Shown: positions 1 to 8,965 of the stretch, piece by piece
Layout: each line of letters starts with the position of its first letter
How positions within the stretch are numbered: the first letter of the stretch is position 1
Origin: Flavobacteriales bacterium
Lineage (GTDB): Bacteria > Bacteroidota > Bacteroidia > Flavobacteriales_G > Salibacteraceae
NCBI GenBank assembly: GCA_013204105.1
Contig: JABMOM010000023.1
Coordinates: forward strand, 1 to 64,000
Length of the DNA: 64,000 nt
Direction: 5' to 3'
Translations under genes and position numbers: made by a program
The notes under the pieces: model-generated
Database searches by the model: none
The model's input: the letters and a program-made list of their open reading frames with translations, nothing else
What the model was told of the DNA's origin: nothing

Positions 1-2
1 AG

Positions 3-76
3 TGACCCCGACAGGATTCAAACCTGTAACCCTCAGAGCCGAAATCTGATATTCTATTCAGTTGAACTACGGGGCC
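3..76 (-). tRNA. tRNA-Arg, anticodon TCG
   Basis: Reverse complement folds as a tRNA: acceptor GGCCCCG/CGGGGTC, T-arm ACAGGTTTGAATCCTGT, anticodon stem TCAGA-TTTCGGC-TCTGA. Confidence 0.88.
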
Positions 77-141
77 AGAAAAGAGCGGCAAATATAGGAA
101 GGCTTGAAGAGATCTGTGGGCAGGGAGTTGAAATTTTCGAT
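62..141. repeat. 80-bp direct repeat, copy 1 (tRNA 5' end plus upstream flank)
   Basis: ttgaactacggggccagaaaagagcggcaaatataggaaggcttgaagagat... matches 321-400 at the same length with only a few substitutions. Confidence 0.9.
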
Positions 142-320
142 GCGGGTAGAGTGGCTTGCGCAAACCGAAGGAGACGGTTTGGTTGAGGGGTAAGGTAAGT
201 GGGGAGAGTCCACGGATCCGATCCGCCAGCCGGCGGACTATTCAGCTCCGAAAAAGCAGAAATCTTTGATTTCATTCTTTTTAGAGAGTCCACGGAGCTG
301 CGCGCAGCGCAGCATCGGGA

Positions 321-400
321 TTGAACTACAGGGCCAGAAAAGAGCGGCAAATATAGGAAGGCTTGAAGAGATGTGTAGTTAGGGCGATGAAATTTTCGAT
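321..400. repeat. 80-bp direct repeat, copy 2, carrying a truncated tRNA 5' end
   Basis: ttgaactacagggccagaaaagagcggcaaatataggaaggcttgaagagat...; tRNA similarity stops inside the D arm. Confidence 0.9.
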
Positions 401-470
401 TGGATTACTTCGTGATCCTAGTGGTCCGAGAAGTGGGTCGATTCGGATGTCCGCTGACGCTTCATCCTTT
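401..470. repeat. Diverged direct repeat, copy A
   Basis: ggattacttcgtgatcctagtggtccgagaagtggg...gatgtccgctgacg resembles 556-625 (ggattactacgtgatcctttcttgtccgagcagtgga...tatgtccgcttgcg). Confidence 0.6.
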
Positions 471-510
471 ATTTCGTGAGGCAATGAGGTGAATCTATTA
501 TTCCTTGGGA

Positions 511-549
511 CAGATGAGCTAATGAGCTAATGCGCCAATGAGCTGATGA
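511..549. repeat. Degenerate period-8 tandem repeat (ATGAGCTA)n
   Basis: gatgagcta atgagcta atgcgcca atgagctg atga. Confidence 0.7.
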
Positions 550-555
550 AAACAG

Positions 556-625
556 GATTACTACGTGATCCTTTCTTGTCCGAGCAGTGGATCAAACCCG
601 GTTATGTCCGCTTGCGCGTCCATGT
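556..625. repeat. Diverged direct repeat, copy B
   Basis: See 401-470. Confidence 0.6.
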
Positions 626-630
626 GTGTT

Positions 631-678
631 TTTTCTTTTGCAAGCACTCGAGCTAGCTCGGCGCTTGGAAAAGAAAAA
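631..678. repeat. Long inverted repeat (hairpin), about 22-bp arms
   Basis: ttttcttttgcaagcactcgagc / gctcggcgcttggaaaagaaaa. Confidence 0.75.
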
Positions 679-709
679 ACCCGGTCTTCGCTTTAGCGAA
701 GCCGGGTTT
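672..709 (-). terminator. Rho-independent terminator of the downstream tRNA-Arg(ACG)
   Basis: Stem AAACCCGGtCTTCGC-TTTA-GCGAAGCCGGGTTT followed by a T-rich run on the minus strand. Confidence 0.75.
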
Positions 710-719
710 GATCATCTAG

Positions 720-793
720 TGACCTCGGCAGGATTCAAACCTGCAACCTCCACAGCCGTAATGTGGTGCACTATTCAGTTATGCTACGAGGCC
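720..793 (-). tRNA. tRNA-Arg, anticodon ACG
   Basis: Reverse complement: acceptor GGCCTCG/CGAGGTC, anticodon stem CCACA-TTACGGC-TGTGG, T-arm GCAGGTTTGAATCCTGC. Confidence 0.92.
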
Positions 794-874
794 TTTTGGG
801 GCGGCAAATATAATTGTTATTCTTAAAATTAAAGCGAATGTTTGCTGTCTCATCCATCGCAAAGCGATCTAACC

Positions 875-1900
875 ATGCCTGCCAATAAATATGCCTTGCT
901 CCGATACCGCATCATCGATCGGCGGATTCGTAACCAACAGCGTCCTTATCCTTCTAAGGAGGATCTTCGGTATGCCTGTGAGGAGGCGCTCTACGGGAGT
1001 GATGGAGAACATATATCTATGTCTACCATCGACAAGGATATTTGGGCCATGCGCAACGAAGGGGAGTTGGGTTACTACGCTCCGATTAAGTTCAGTAAGG
1101 AGTATGGCGGATACGCCTATGAAGACTTGAACTATACGATTTCAGAACTGCCGCTGAACGATGACGACCTGGACGCTATCCAGACGGCCGCCCAGACGCT
1201 CTTTCAATTCAAGGATATTCCGCTCTTTAAAGAATTTGATGCGGCCATCGATAAGATCTTGGATCGGATGCGAATATCTGCCTTTGACGATAACAAAGCG
1301 GAACACGACGTGCTCAAGTTCGAGCGCGGGGTTTCTGATCGGGGTAGTGCGCATTTGGGAGATCTGTTCAAAGCGGCGAAGAATGACTTGACCGTCAAGA
1401 TGACCTACCGAAAGTTTGGTTCAGCTGAGGATCAGCTCGTGCAATTGGATCCGTACCTGTTAAAGGAGTACGGCGGTAGATGGTATGTCATCGGATTTGA
1501 GCATTCTAGGGAAGACATGCGGACCTATAGTTTGGATCGGGTTACCCAGGTGTATCCTTCTGAGTCTCGCTTTAAGCGGGTGGCCTCGTTTGACACACAA
1601 TCCTTCTTCAAACACGCCATGGGCATCACCGTCACGGCTGAAAATCCAATTGAAGTGCGCCTTCGATTTTCTAGTCGGCTTACACCTTATATAATGTCGA
1701 GTCCAATCCATGCCTCTCAAAGCATTATTGCGGAGCATTCGAATGGGGAGTGTGAGGTGGCGGTGCAGGTGCTCAAAACGATCGAACTGCTAACCCTCTT
1801 GCTCGGTTATGGGGAGGACGTCGAAGTGCTCGCTCCTGATTCGCTCAAAGAGGAAATCAAAGTGTCGTTAACAACATGTTTGAAAAAATATGATGAGTGA
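875..1900 (+). CDS. WYL domain-containing transcriptional regulator
   Basis: Protein MPANKYALLRYRIIDRRIRNQ... with WYL-like YGGRWYVIGFE...RTYSLDRV; ATG at 875 preferred over TTG at 842. Confidence 0.85.
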   Translation: MPANKYALLRYRIIDRRIRNQQRPYPSKEDLRYACEEALYGSDGEHISMSTIDKDIWAMRNEGELGYYAPIKFSKEYGGYAYEDLNYTISELPLNDDDLDAIQTAAQTLFQFKDIPLFKEFDAAIDKILDRMRISAFDDNKAEHDVLKFERGVSDRGSAHLGDLFKAAKNDLTVKMTYRKFGSAEDQLVQLDPYLLKEYGGRWYVIGFEHSREDMRTYSLDRVTQVYPSESRFKRVASFDTQSFFKHAMGITVTAENPIEVRLRFSSRLTPYIMSSPIHASQSIIAEHSNGECEVAVQVLKTIELLTLLLGYGEDVEVLAPDSLKEEIKVSLTTCLKKYDE

Positions 1901-2222
1901 CGGTTATCAGCATTCGAAATCGTGCTACTAACGTGCAGTTCACAACATGGTGTTCATTTCTTTAACTTCAATTGGAAGGTGTCTAAAGGCTATCTTTCAA
2001 TCACTTATGAATAGTGCCTTTTAGGGGTTGCAACACGCAAGTTCTTAGATGTAAAACTTTTCACATAATCAAGACCCCGGCGGTTTTTTTATTCATTTTA
2101 TTTGGTCAATATTTGCTCAGTGAATCGCGAGATGACCCTCTCGTGAAACTATCGACCTTAATTCAACCTCAATAACCCGTTGCGCGACACTGCGAACGCG
2201 ACCCTTAAAGCGTTTTCCCATA

Positions 2223-3653
2223 ATGAGTAAAACACAAGAAGAAGTTTGGGACCAATGTCTGGAGGTGATCAGAGACAATGTCAGCCTTCAAAGCTTCAAG
2301 ACGTGGTTTGAGCCAATCAAAGCCGTCAAATTGCAAGATGACACTTTGACGATCCAGGTTCCAAGCCAATTTTTCTATGAATGGTTGGAAGAACATTACA
2401 TCAGTCTACTCAAAAAGACCGTCCAAAAGGAACTGGGTTCCGAAGGACGCCTTGAGTACAGCATTGTAATGGAAAACAACTACGCCAGTTCGAAGCCTTA
2501 CACGGTTCGAATTCCAACTTCGAATATCAGTACTGTGAAGAATCCTTCTGTATCCATGCCATTGGATATCGGAAGCAAGACCATCAAGAATCCCTTCATC
2601 ATCCCGGGACTCAAGAAGGTGGTTGTTGACTCACAACTGAATCCGAATTATTCTTTTGAAAACTTTGTAGAAGGCGATTGCAATCGCCTTGCACGCTCGG
2701 CTGGGTTTGCAGTAGCTCAAAAGCCTGGAGGAACGTCCTTCAACCCGCTTTTGATCTATGGCAATGTCGGTTTGGGTAAGACACACTTGGCGCACGCCAT
2801 TGGTATTGAAATCAAGAAGAACCATCCGAACAAGACCGTATTATATGTGTCTTCGGAGAAGTTCACGCACCAGTTCATCGATGCGGTTCGCAATTCAAAC
2901 ACCAATGACTTTGTCCATTTCTACCAGATGATTGATGTGCTCATCATTGATGATGTGCAATTCATGGCTGGTAAGGAGAAAACACAAGACGTATTCTTTA
3001 CGGTATTCAACCACTTGCACCAAACAGGCAAGCAGATCGTTCTCACCAGCGATAAGCCACCGGTGGAAATGCAAGGAATGGAACAACGTCTGCTGAGCCG
3101 CTTCAAGTGGGGATTGAGTGCAGACCTTCAGATCCCAGATCTCGAAGCGCGCATCGCCATCCTTGAAAAGAAGATGTACATCGAAGGCATCGAGCTTCCG
3201 AAAGAAGTGATCGAATACCTGGCATACAGCATCACGACCAACATTCGTGAATTGGAAGGCGCTTTGATCTCCTTGATCGCACAAGCTTCTCTGAACAAGA
3301 AGAACATTACCTTGGATCTCGCGAAGCAGATGATCGACAAATTCGTTCGCAATACGGCGCGTGAAGTATCGATTGACTACATCCAGAAAGTGGTTTGTGA
3401 TTACTTCGACCTGCCCATTGAATTGATGAAGTCGAAGACGCGTAAGCGCGAAGTGGTGCAAGCCCGTCAGATCGCGATGTACTTCGCTAAGCAAATGACC
3501 AAGGCCTCGCTCGCAAGCATCGGTGCACATTGCGGAGGTAAAGACCACGCAACTGTATTGCACGCTTGTAAGACCGTGAATAACCTGATGGAAACCGATA
3601 AGAATTTCCGCAGCTACATCACGGACCTTGAGAAGAAGATGTCAATTCAGTAA
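2223..3653 (+). CDS. dnaA: Chromosomal replication initiator protein DnaA
   Basis: Walker A YGNVGLGKTHL, Walker B VLIIDDVQF, C-terminal CGGKDHATVLHA. Confidence 0.99.
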   Translation: MSKTQEEVWDQCLEVIRDNVSLQSFKTWFEPIKAVKLQDDTLTIQVPSQFFYEWLEEHYISLLKKTVQKELGSEGRLEYSIVMENNYASSKPYTVRIPTSNISTVKNPSVSMPLDIGSKTIKNPFIIPGLKKVVVDSQLNPNYSFENFVEGDCNRLARSAGFAVAQKPGGTSFNPLLIYGNVGLGKTHLAHAIGIEIKKNHPNKTVLYVSSEKFTHQFIDAVRNSNTNDFVHFYQMIDVLIIDDVQFMAGKEKTQDVFFTVFNHLHQTGKQIVLTSDKPPVEMQGMEQRLLSRFKWGLSADLQIPDLEARIAILEKKMYIEGIELPKEVIEYLAYSITTNIRELEGALISLIAQASLNKKNITLDLAKQMIDKFVRNTAREVSIDYIQKVVCDYFDLPIELMKSKTRKREVVQARQIAMYFAKQMTKASLASIGAHCGGKDHATVLHACKTVNNLMETDKNFRSYITDLEKKMSIQ

Positions 3654-3672
3654 GCTTTTAGGTTAAACTTTG

Positions 3673-3708
3673 AAACCCAATCCGAACTTCGTGATTGGGT
3701 TTTTTGTT
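3673..3708 (+). terminator. Rho-independent terminator after dnaA
   Basis: AAACCCAAT-ccgaacttcgtg-ATTGGGTTT then T run. Confidence 0.8.
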
Positions 3709-3717
3709 GGTACCCAG

Positions 3718-4173
3718 ATGGAAAACAAAAAGATACTCTTTGTATGCCTCGGCAACATCTGCCGTTCGCCCATGGCGGAAGGCGTGTTTCGTCAACGCGC
3801 CCAAGACCTCCATCTCGATGTAAGCTTTGACTCAGCAGGAACCGGTGGTTGGCACGCCGGGGAAGCTCCCGATAAGCGCATGCAAGAAACGGGGCAAGGT
3901 CACGGCGTTGACATCAGCGACCTCCGAGCGCGTCAGTTTTCCGTATCCGATTTCGATGCCTTTGACCAGATCTATGTCATGGATGATTCCAACCTAGAGA
4001 ATGTGCTCAAACTGGCCCGCGACGCCAACGATCGTGGAAAGGTGAAAATGCTGCTCAATGAGCTGTATCCCAGAGAAGATATGTCCGTCCCCGACCCTTA
4101 TTTCGGGGGGCAACAAGGCTTTGAACACGTATTCGACCTCTTACAACGGTCCGCAGAAAAAGTGCTAGGCTGA
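3718..4173 (+). CDS. Low molecular weight protein-tyrosine-phosphatase
   Basis: MENKKILFVCLGNICRSPMAEGVF P-loop (V/I)CLGNICRS and C-terminal VPDPYFG; ATG at 3718 preferred. Confidence 0.95.
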   Translation: MENKKILFVCLGNICRSPMAEGVFRQRAQDLHLDVSFDSAGTGGWHAGEAPDKRMQETGQGHGVDISDLRARQFSVSDFDAFDQIYVMDDSNLENVLKLARDANDRGKVKMLLNELYPREDMSVPDPYFGGQQGFEHVFDLLQRSAEKVLG

Positions 4174-4174
4174 T

Positions 4175-4894
4175 ATGCAAAAGGGTCGACTGATATTGAT
4201 TCCTTCCTGGCTCCACGAGGCCAACTCGCAATCGCAATTTCCGGGTGATACCCTTGCCGTGGCGCATGGGCTCACCCATTTCATTGTTGAACGCGCGAAG
4301 ACAGCGCGCCACTTCCTGAAGAGCATTGCCTATCCACATCCCTTTGATGATACGCAAATGATCGAACTGGACAAGCACGCCATCGACGATACCGATCGAT
4401 TGCTTCAGTCTTGCATGGAAGGCCATGACACCGGACTTATCTCAGAGGCGGGGGTGCCCGGAGTAGCGGATCCTGGAGGCATGTTGGTGGATGCGGCACA
4501 TCGCAAAGGCATTCGCGTGGTTCCCTTGATCGGTCCTTCTTCGATCTTACTGGCCTTGATGGCCTCAGGCATGAACGGCCAACGTTTCACCTTTCATGGT
4601 TACCTCGAGCGCGATGAACGGGATTTGGCCGTTCAGCTGAAAGAGCTCGAGCAGGACTCGAGCAAAAATGATACTACCCACATCTTCATCGAGACACCCT
4701 ACCGCAATGATAAAATGCTCGCTGCCTTGATGAGGGTGCTCGCTCCTTCCACCCGCTTATGCGCGGCCATTGATCTCACGGCTCCTGACCAGCAGATCAT
4801 CAATATGTCGATAGAAGAGTGGAAGCGATCAAAAAAATTAATTGGCAAGAAACCCGCGGTATTCCTGCTTTTTAGTGGAAAATTATCGACCTAA
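4175..4894 (+). CDS. RsmI-family (tetrapyrrole methylase fold) SAM-dependent methyltransferase
   Basis: GLISEAGVPGVADPGGMLVDAAHRKGIRVVPLIGPSSILLALMASG. Confidence 0.85.
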   Translation: MQKGRLILIPSWLHEANSQSQFPGDTLAVAHGLTHFIVERAKTARHFLKSIAYPHPFDDTQMIELDKHAIDDTDRLLQSCMEGHDTGLISEAGVPGVADPGGMLVDAAHRKGIRVVPLIGPSSILLALMASGMNGQRFTFHGYLERDERDLAVQLKELEQDSSKNDTTHIFIETPYRNDKMLAALMRVLAPSTRLCAAIDLTAPDQQIINMSIEEWKRSKKLIGKKPAVFLLFSGKLST

Positions 4895-4970
4895 TTTGAC
4901 AACGTAAATACATTACGTTCTCGGGTGGGAGCTTTGGTTTCAGATTGATAAACCATTAAAATCTGAAGCC

Positions 4971-5675
4971 ATGAGTACCAACGAACTGAACATTTTTCTC
5001 AACTCTTTCGACCGACCCACGCACGTCTCTGATGTGGCTTGGCAACAAGTAATCCAACAGGCCAAGCGCGTGTGGGATGCCTACCTCAACGGCGAGGACT
5101 GGAACGACGTCCTAGACATCACCTGTAAAGAATCCTACCTCATGCTTGTTTCGCATGAGGGAAAGTTAATCGTGCAAGACGAATCGCTGTTGCGTTACGT
5201 AAAGAACGACCAGGTGAAAAGCTGGAGAAAGCACTTGGAAGAGATCGCATTCCGAGCCATTCGCGAAAAGCAATTTGACAAGGCCGATCGCTTTTTTACC
5301 AAGGCGCTGAAAGTGGATAATCAACATGCGATGAACTTCTACCGACGCGCGCTGCTTCGCATGAAAGCCCTGCGACACAAGGAGGCATTGGAGGATCTCA
5401 CCCGTGCCATCGAGCTGAATGACGGTGTCCCTGCCTTCTACCTGAAGCGATCGCACATTTTCCGTTTGTTGGATTTAGATTACAAGGCCATGAGCGACAT
5501 CAACAAAGCCATTAAAGTGGATCCTTCGCACTCTGAGGCCTTTGATCTCAGGGGTAAGTTTCGTCTTTCTTTAGGTGATCGTGCTGGGGCTCGTTTGGAC
5601 ATCCTTAAGGCCAAAGAGCTGCGGGATCATGGAAAAGTGGGTAGCAGCGAGGTATACGCCGCGAAAGCAGCCTGA
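4971..5675 (+). CDS. Tetratricopeptide repeat protein
   Basis: Consecutive TPR units, e.g. AIREKQFDKADRFFTKALKVDNQHAMNFYRRALLRMKALRHKEALEDLTRAIEL. Confidence 0.8.
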   Translation: MSTNELNIFLNSFDRPTHVSDVAWQQVIQQAKRVWDAYLNGEDWNDVLDITCKESYLMLVSHEGKLIVQDESLLRYVKNDQVKSWRKHLEEIAFRAIREKQFDKADRFFTKALKVDNQHAMNFYRRALLRMKALRHKEALEDLTRAIELNDGVPAFYLKRSHIFRLLDLDYKAMSDINKAIKVDPSHSEAFDLRGKFRLSLGDRAGARLDILKAKELRDHGKVGSSEVYAAKAA

Positions 5676-5788
5676 GTAGAAAGGCAGGAAACCGCCAGGC
5701 TTTGCTCACAGAAGGGCATCACAGCAATGGGCGCTGAGAATGTGGAAGTCAAAAATGGCATGCATTTATAGATCGGTGCTAACTGTGC

Positions 5789-7192
5789 TTGAACTATTTT
5801 AGAAGCGTGCTTTTCAGCTCCACCATATTCTTGGTTTGGTTTCTTCCAATCTTTTTGATCGCTTACTTGGCGGTCCCTAAAGGATTCAAGAATGCGACGG
5901 CTCTTCTTGGAAGCCTGGTGTTCTACGCATGGGGTGCGCCCATCTTTTGCGGAGTGCTGATCGCAAGTGCTGGGCTGGACTACATCATCTCCCTCCGCAT
6001 TGGAAAAGGCAAATCCAAGATGCTTTTGTTCACGGCGGTAGGTGTGAACGTGGCGACGCTGTTTGTGTTCAAGTACTTCAATTTCTTCATTGATAATGCG
6101 CAGGTCATTGCTTCGTCCATCGGATTTTCATTTCCGGCCTATATGGAGATTGCCTTGCCGCTGGGTATATCGTTCTTCACCTTTCAAAAGATCAGCTACC
6201 TGGTAGATGTCTACCGCGGCGATGCGGAAAAGGCGGATTCTTATTGGGACTACCTGCTCTACGTCGCTTTGTTTCCGCAATTGATCGCTGGACCGATTGT
6301 CCGGTTCAAGGAAATAGCCCATCAGATCAGGGACCGCTCTGAAAACGAGACTTGGGTACTGAAATTGGCCGGATTTCAACGCTTCGCGCTGGGCTTGGTC
6401 AAGAAGGTCTTGATTGCAGATGTCTTGGGACAGCTGGCAGATCACGCTTTTGCAGCTGAAGAGTTGGGCATGCTGAATGCCTTGGTGGGATTGCTCGGTT
6501 TCACGTTTCAGATCTACTTTGATTTCAGCGCCTATAGCGACATGGCTATTGGCTTGGGCTTGATGATGGGCTTCAAGCTGCCCGAAAACTTTGATTGGCC
6601 CTATGCCGCCTTTGGCTTCCGATCCTTTTGGCGGAAATGGCACATGACCTTGAGCGCTTGGATGCGTGATTACTTGTATTTCCCGCTGGGTGGCAACGTG
6701 GATGGAAAGGCCAAGACCATCCGCAACTTGTGGATTGTTTTCTTGCTTTCAGGCCTCTGGCATGGAGCGAGTTGGAATTTCGTGATCTGGGGCATCTGGC
6801 ATGGCTTCTTTATCACCTTGGACAAGTATACAAACTTTTTCAAGCGTCACAATCCATGGGTCGGTGGTCTCTTGACCTTTGGTCTGGTCATGTTGAGCTG
6901 GGTGTGGTTCCGCGCGGAAACCCTTGGTGACGCGCTCCACTACTTTGGAGAATTGCTGTCTTATGATCGAATGACAGATTTTGAGGTTTCATCGCGTCAG
7001 TGGTTCACTTTGGCCATCGCCATCACCTTTGCGTTCCTTCCGCCCACGCTGCACGATGCCGCACGTCACTACCACGGTGATGATGGTCGTCGATTGGCCA
7101 TGAAGACAATCGTGTCCTTCCTATTCATCCTTTTATGCTTGGGACAATTGGCCGTGAGCGATGGTCAGCCCTTTATTTATTTTAGGTTCTAG
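5789..7192 (+). CDS. MBOAT family O-acyltransferase (AlgI/DltB-like)
   Basis: SFFTFQKISYLVDVYRG, FPQLIAGPIVRF, FRSFWRKWHMTLSAWMRDYLYFPLGG, SGLWHGASWNFVIWG. Confidence 0.93.
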   Translation: MNYFRSVLFSSTIFLVWFLPIFLIAYLAVPKGFKNATALLGSLVFYAWGAPIFCGVLIASAGLDYIISLRIGKGKSKMLLFTAVGVNVATLFVFKYFNFFIDNAQVIASSIGFSFPAYMEIALPLGISFFTFQKISYLVDVYRGDAEKADSYWDYLLYVALFPQLIAGPIVRFKEIAHQIRDRSENETWVLKLAGFQRFALGLVKKVLIADVLGQLADHAFAAEELGMLNALVGLLGFTFQIYFDFSAYSDMAIGLGLMMGFKLPENFDWPYAAFGFRSFWRKWHMTLSAWMRDYLYFPLGGNVDGKAKTIRNLWIVFLLSGLWHGASWNFVIWGIWHGFFITLDKYTNFFKRHNPWVGGLLTFGLVMLSWVWFRAETLGDALHYFGELLSYDRMTDFEVSSRQWFTLAIAITFAFLPPTLHDAARHYHGDDGRRLAMKTIVSFLFILLCLGQLAVSDGQPFIYFRF

Positions 7193-7240
7193 GTGAGCTG
7201 AAGCGCTTCTGCTACTTTTGGTCGTCCAAAAAATTGACCC

Positions 7241-8929
7241 ATGTCAGACGATAAAAAGATCATTTTCTCGCTTCAAGGAGTGAGTAAAGTATATCCTCCT
7301 CAAAAGCAAGTCCTCAAAAACATCTACCTCTCCTTTTTCTACGGAGCCAAGATCGGCATCATCGGTCTCAACGGTTCGGGTAAGTCTTCGTTGCTGAAGA
7401 TCATCGCTGGGGTGGAAAAGGACTTTCAAGGCGATTTGAGTTTCAGCGATGGTTATACCGTTGGGCACCTCGAGCAGGAACCGCAGCTCGACGACTCGAA
7501 GACGGTCATGGACATCGTGAAGGAAGGCGCTTCAGAGATCACATCCTTGCTAGAAGAGTACGAGAAGATCAACAATGATTTCGGATTGCCAGAAGTGTAT
7601 GAGGATGCCGATAAGATGGAGAAGCTCATGGCGCGACAAGGCGTCTTGCAAGACAAAATCGATGCAGTGGGTGCTTGGGAATTGGAATCGAAGCTGGAGC
7701 GTGCGATGGACGCTTTACGCACCCCAGAAGGCGACACGCCGATCAAGAACTTATCAGGAGGTGAACGCAGGCGCGTGGCACTCTGCCGTTTGTTGATCCA
7801 GCAACCGGATATCTTGCTCTTGGATGAGCCTACCAACCACCTGGACGCTGAATCGGTAGAATGGTTGGAGCATCACCTACAGGAGTACGCAGGTACGGTG
7901 ATCGCGATTACCCACGACCGGTACTTCTTGGACAACGTAGCCGGATGGATCTTGGAATTGGACCGTGGCGAAGGCATTCCATGGAAAGGAAACTACAGCT
8001 CTTGGTTGGATCAGAAGTCGAAGCGCATGGCGAAGGAAGAGAAGACAGCCAGCAAACGCAGAAAGACCCTCGAACGCGAATTGGAATGGGTGCGCATGTC
8101 TCCGAAAGGAAGGCACTCAAAGAGCAAGGCGCGTTTGACGAACTATGATAAAATGCTCGGCGAAGAGCAAAAGACCAAAGAAGAGAACCTCGAGATCTAC
8201 ATCCCGCCAGGGCCGCGCCTTGGTAACAATGTGATCGAGGCCATCGACGTGTCGAAGGGATTTGACGATCGCTTGTTGTATGAAGATTTGAACTTTAAGC
8301 TGCCACCTGCGGGCATCGTTGGAATCATTGGGCCGAACGGCGCCGGTAAGACGACGCTGTTTCGCATGATCATGGAGCAGCAGCAACCGGACAAGGGTGA
8401 ATTCAAAGTTGGAGAGACGGTGAAGGTGGCCTACGTAGATCAGGCGCACGAAGACGTGGATGAGAGCAAGACTGTCTATGAGGTAATCTCAGGAGGCAAT
8501 GAGCACATCGACCTCGGGGGCAGGGAGATGAATGCACGTGCCTACGTTTCTAAATTCAACTTTGCCGGCAACGACCAAGGCAAGAAGGTCGCTGTGCTAT
8601 CTGGTGGAGAGCGCAATCGATTGCATTTGGCGATGACCTTGAAAGAAGGTGCTAACGTGTTGTTACTCGATGAGCCGACCAACGACTTGGACATCAATAC
8701 GCTCCGCGCCTTGGAAGAGGCCTTGGACAATTTTGCCGGTTGCGCGGTGGTGATCAGTCACGACCGTTGGTTCCTCGATAGAATCTGTACCCACATCCTC
8801 GCATTTGAAGGTGACAGTCAGGTCTATTATTTCGAAGGCGGCTACAGCGATTACGAAGAGAACCGCAAGAAGCGATTGGGGGATGAGGCGCCGAAGCGTA
8901 TTCGGTATAAGAAGCTGGGGAAGGTTTAG
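7241..8929 (+). CDS. ettA: Energy-dependent translational throttle protein EttA (ABC-F)
   Basis: Two ABC cassettes with LSGGE signatures, linker WVRMSPKGRHSKSKARLTNYDKM, start MSDDKKIIFSLQGVSKVYPPQKQVLKNI. Confidence 0.95.
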   Translation: MSDDKKIIFSLQGVSKVYPPQKQVLKNIYLSFFYGAKIGIIGLNGSGKSSLLKIIAGVEKDFQGDLSFSDGYTVGHLEQEPQLDDSKTVMDIVKEGASEITSLLEEYEKINNDFGLPEVYEDADKMEKLMARQGVLQDKIDAVGAWELESKLERAMDALRTPEGDTPIKNLSGGERRRVALCRLLIQQPDILLLDEPTNHLDAESVEWLEHHLQEYAGTVIAITHDRYFLDNVAGWILELDRGEGIPWKGNYSSWLDQKSKRMAKEEKTASKRRKTLERELEWVRMSPKGRHSKSKARLTNYDKMLGEEQKTKEENLEIYIPPGPRLGNNVIEAIDVSKGFDDRLLYEDLNFKLPPAGIVGIIGPNGAGKTTLFRMIMEQQQPDKGEFKVGETVKVAYVDQAHEDVDESKTVYEVISGGNEHIDLGGREMNARAYVSKFNFAGNDQGKKVAVLSGGERNRLHLAMTLKEGANVLLLDEPTNDLDINTLRALEEALDNFAGCAVVISHDRWFLDRICTHILAFEGDSQVYYFEGGYSDYEENRKKRLGDEAPKRIRYKKLGKV

Positions 8930-8965
8930 GTTTAACTTCAACTTCAATTTCAGGTGCAATTTCTT

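Noticed and set aside
587-826. 79-aa ORF over the tRNA-Arg(ACG) locus
   Set aside because: Runs through the hairpins and antisense to the tRNA; no coding signal.
842-874. Upstream TTG start of the WYL gene
   Set aside because: The added residues (MLSHPSQSDLT) look non-coding; ATG at 875 fits better.
1903-2222. oriC upstream of dnaA
   Set aside because: No cluster of TTATCCACA-type DnaA boxes seen by eye; needs genome-wide skew.
2895-3563. 222-aa antisense ORF in dnaA
   Set aside because: Composition-driven shadow of a clear coding frame; no protein family features. The same applies to the other antisense ORFs in the track.
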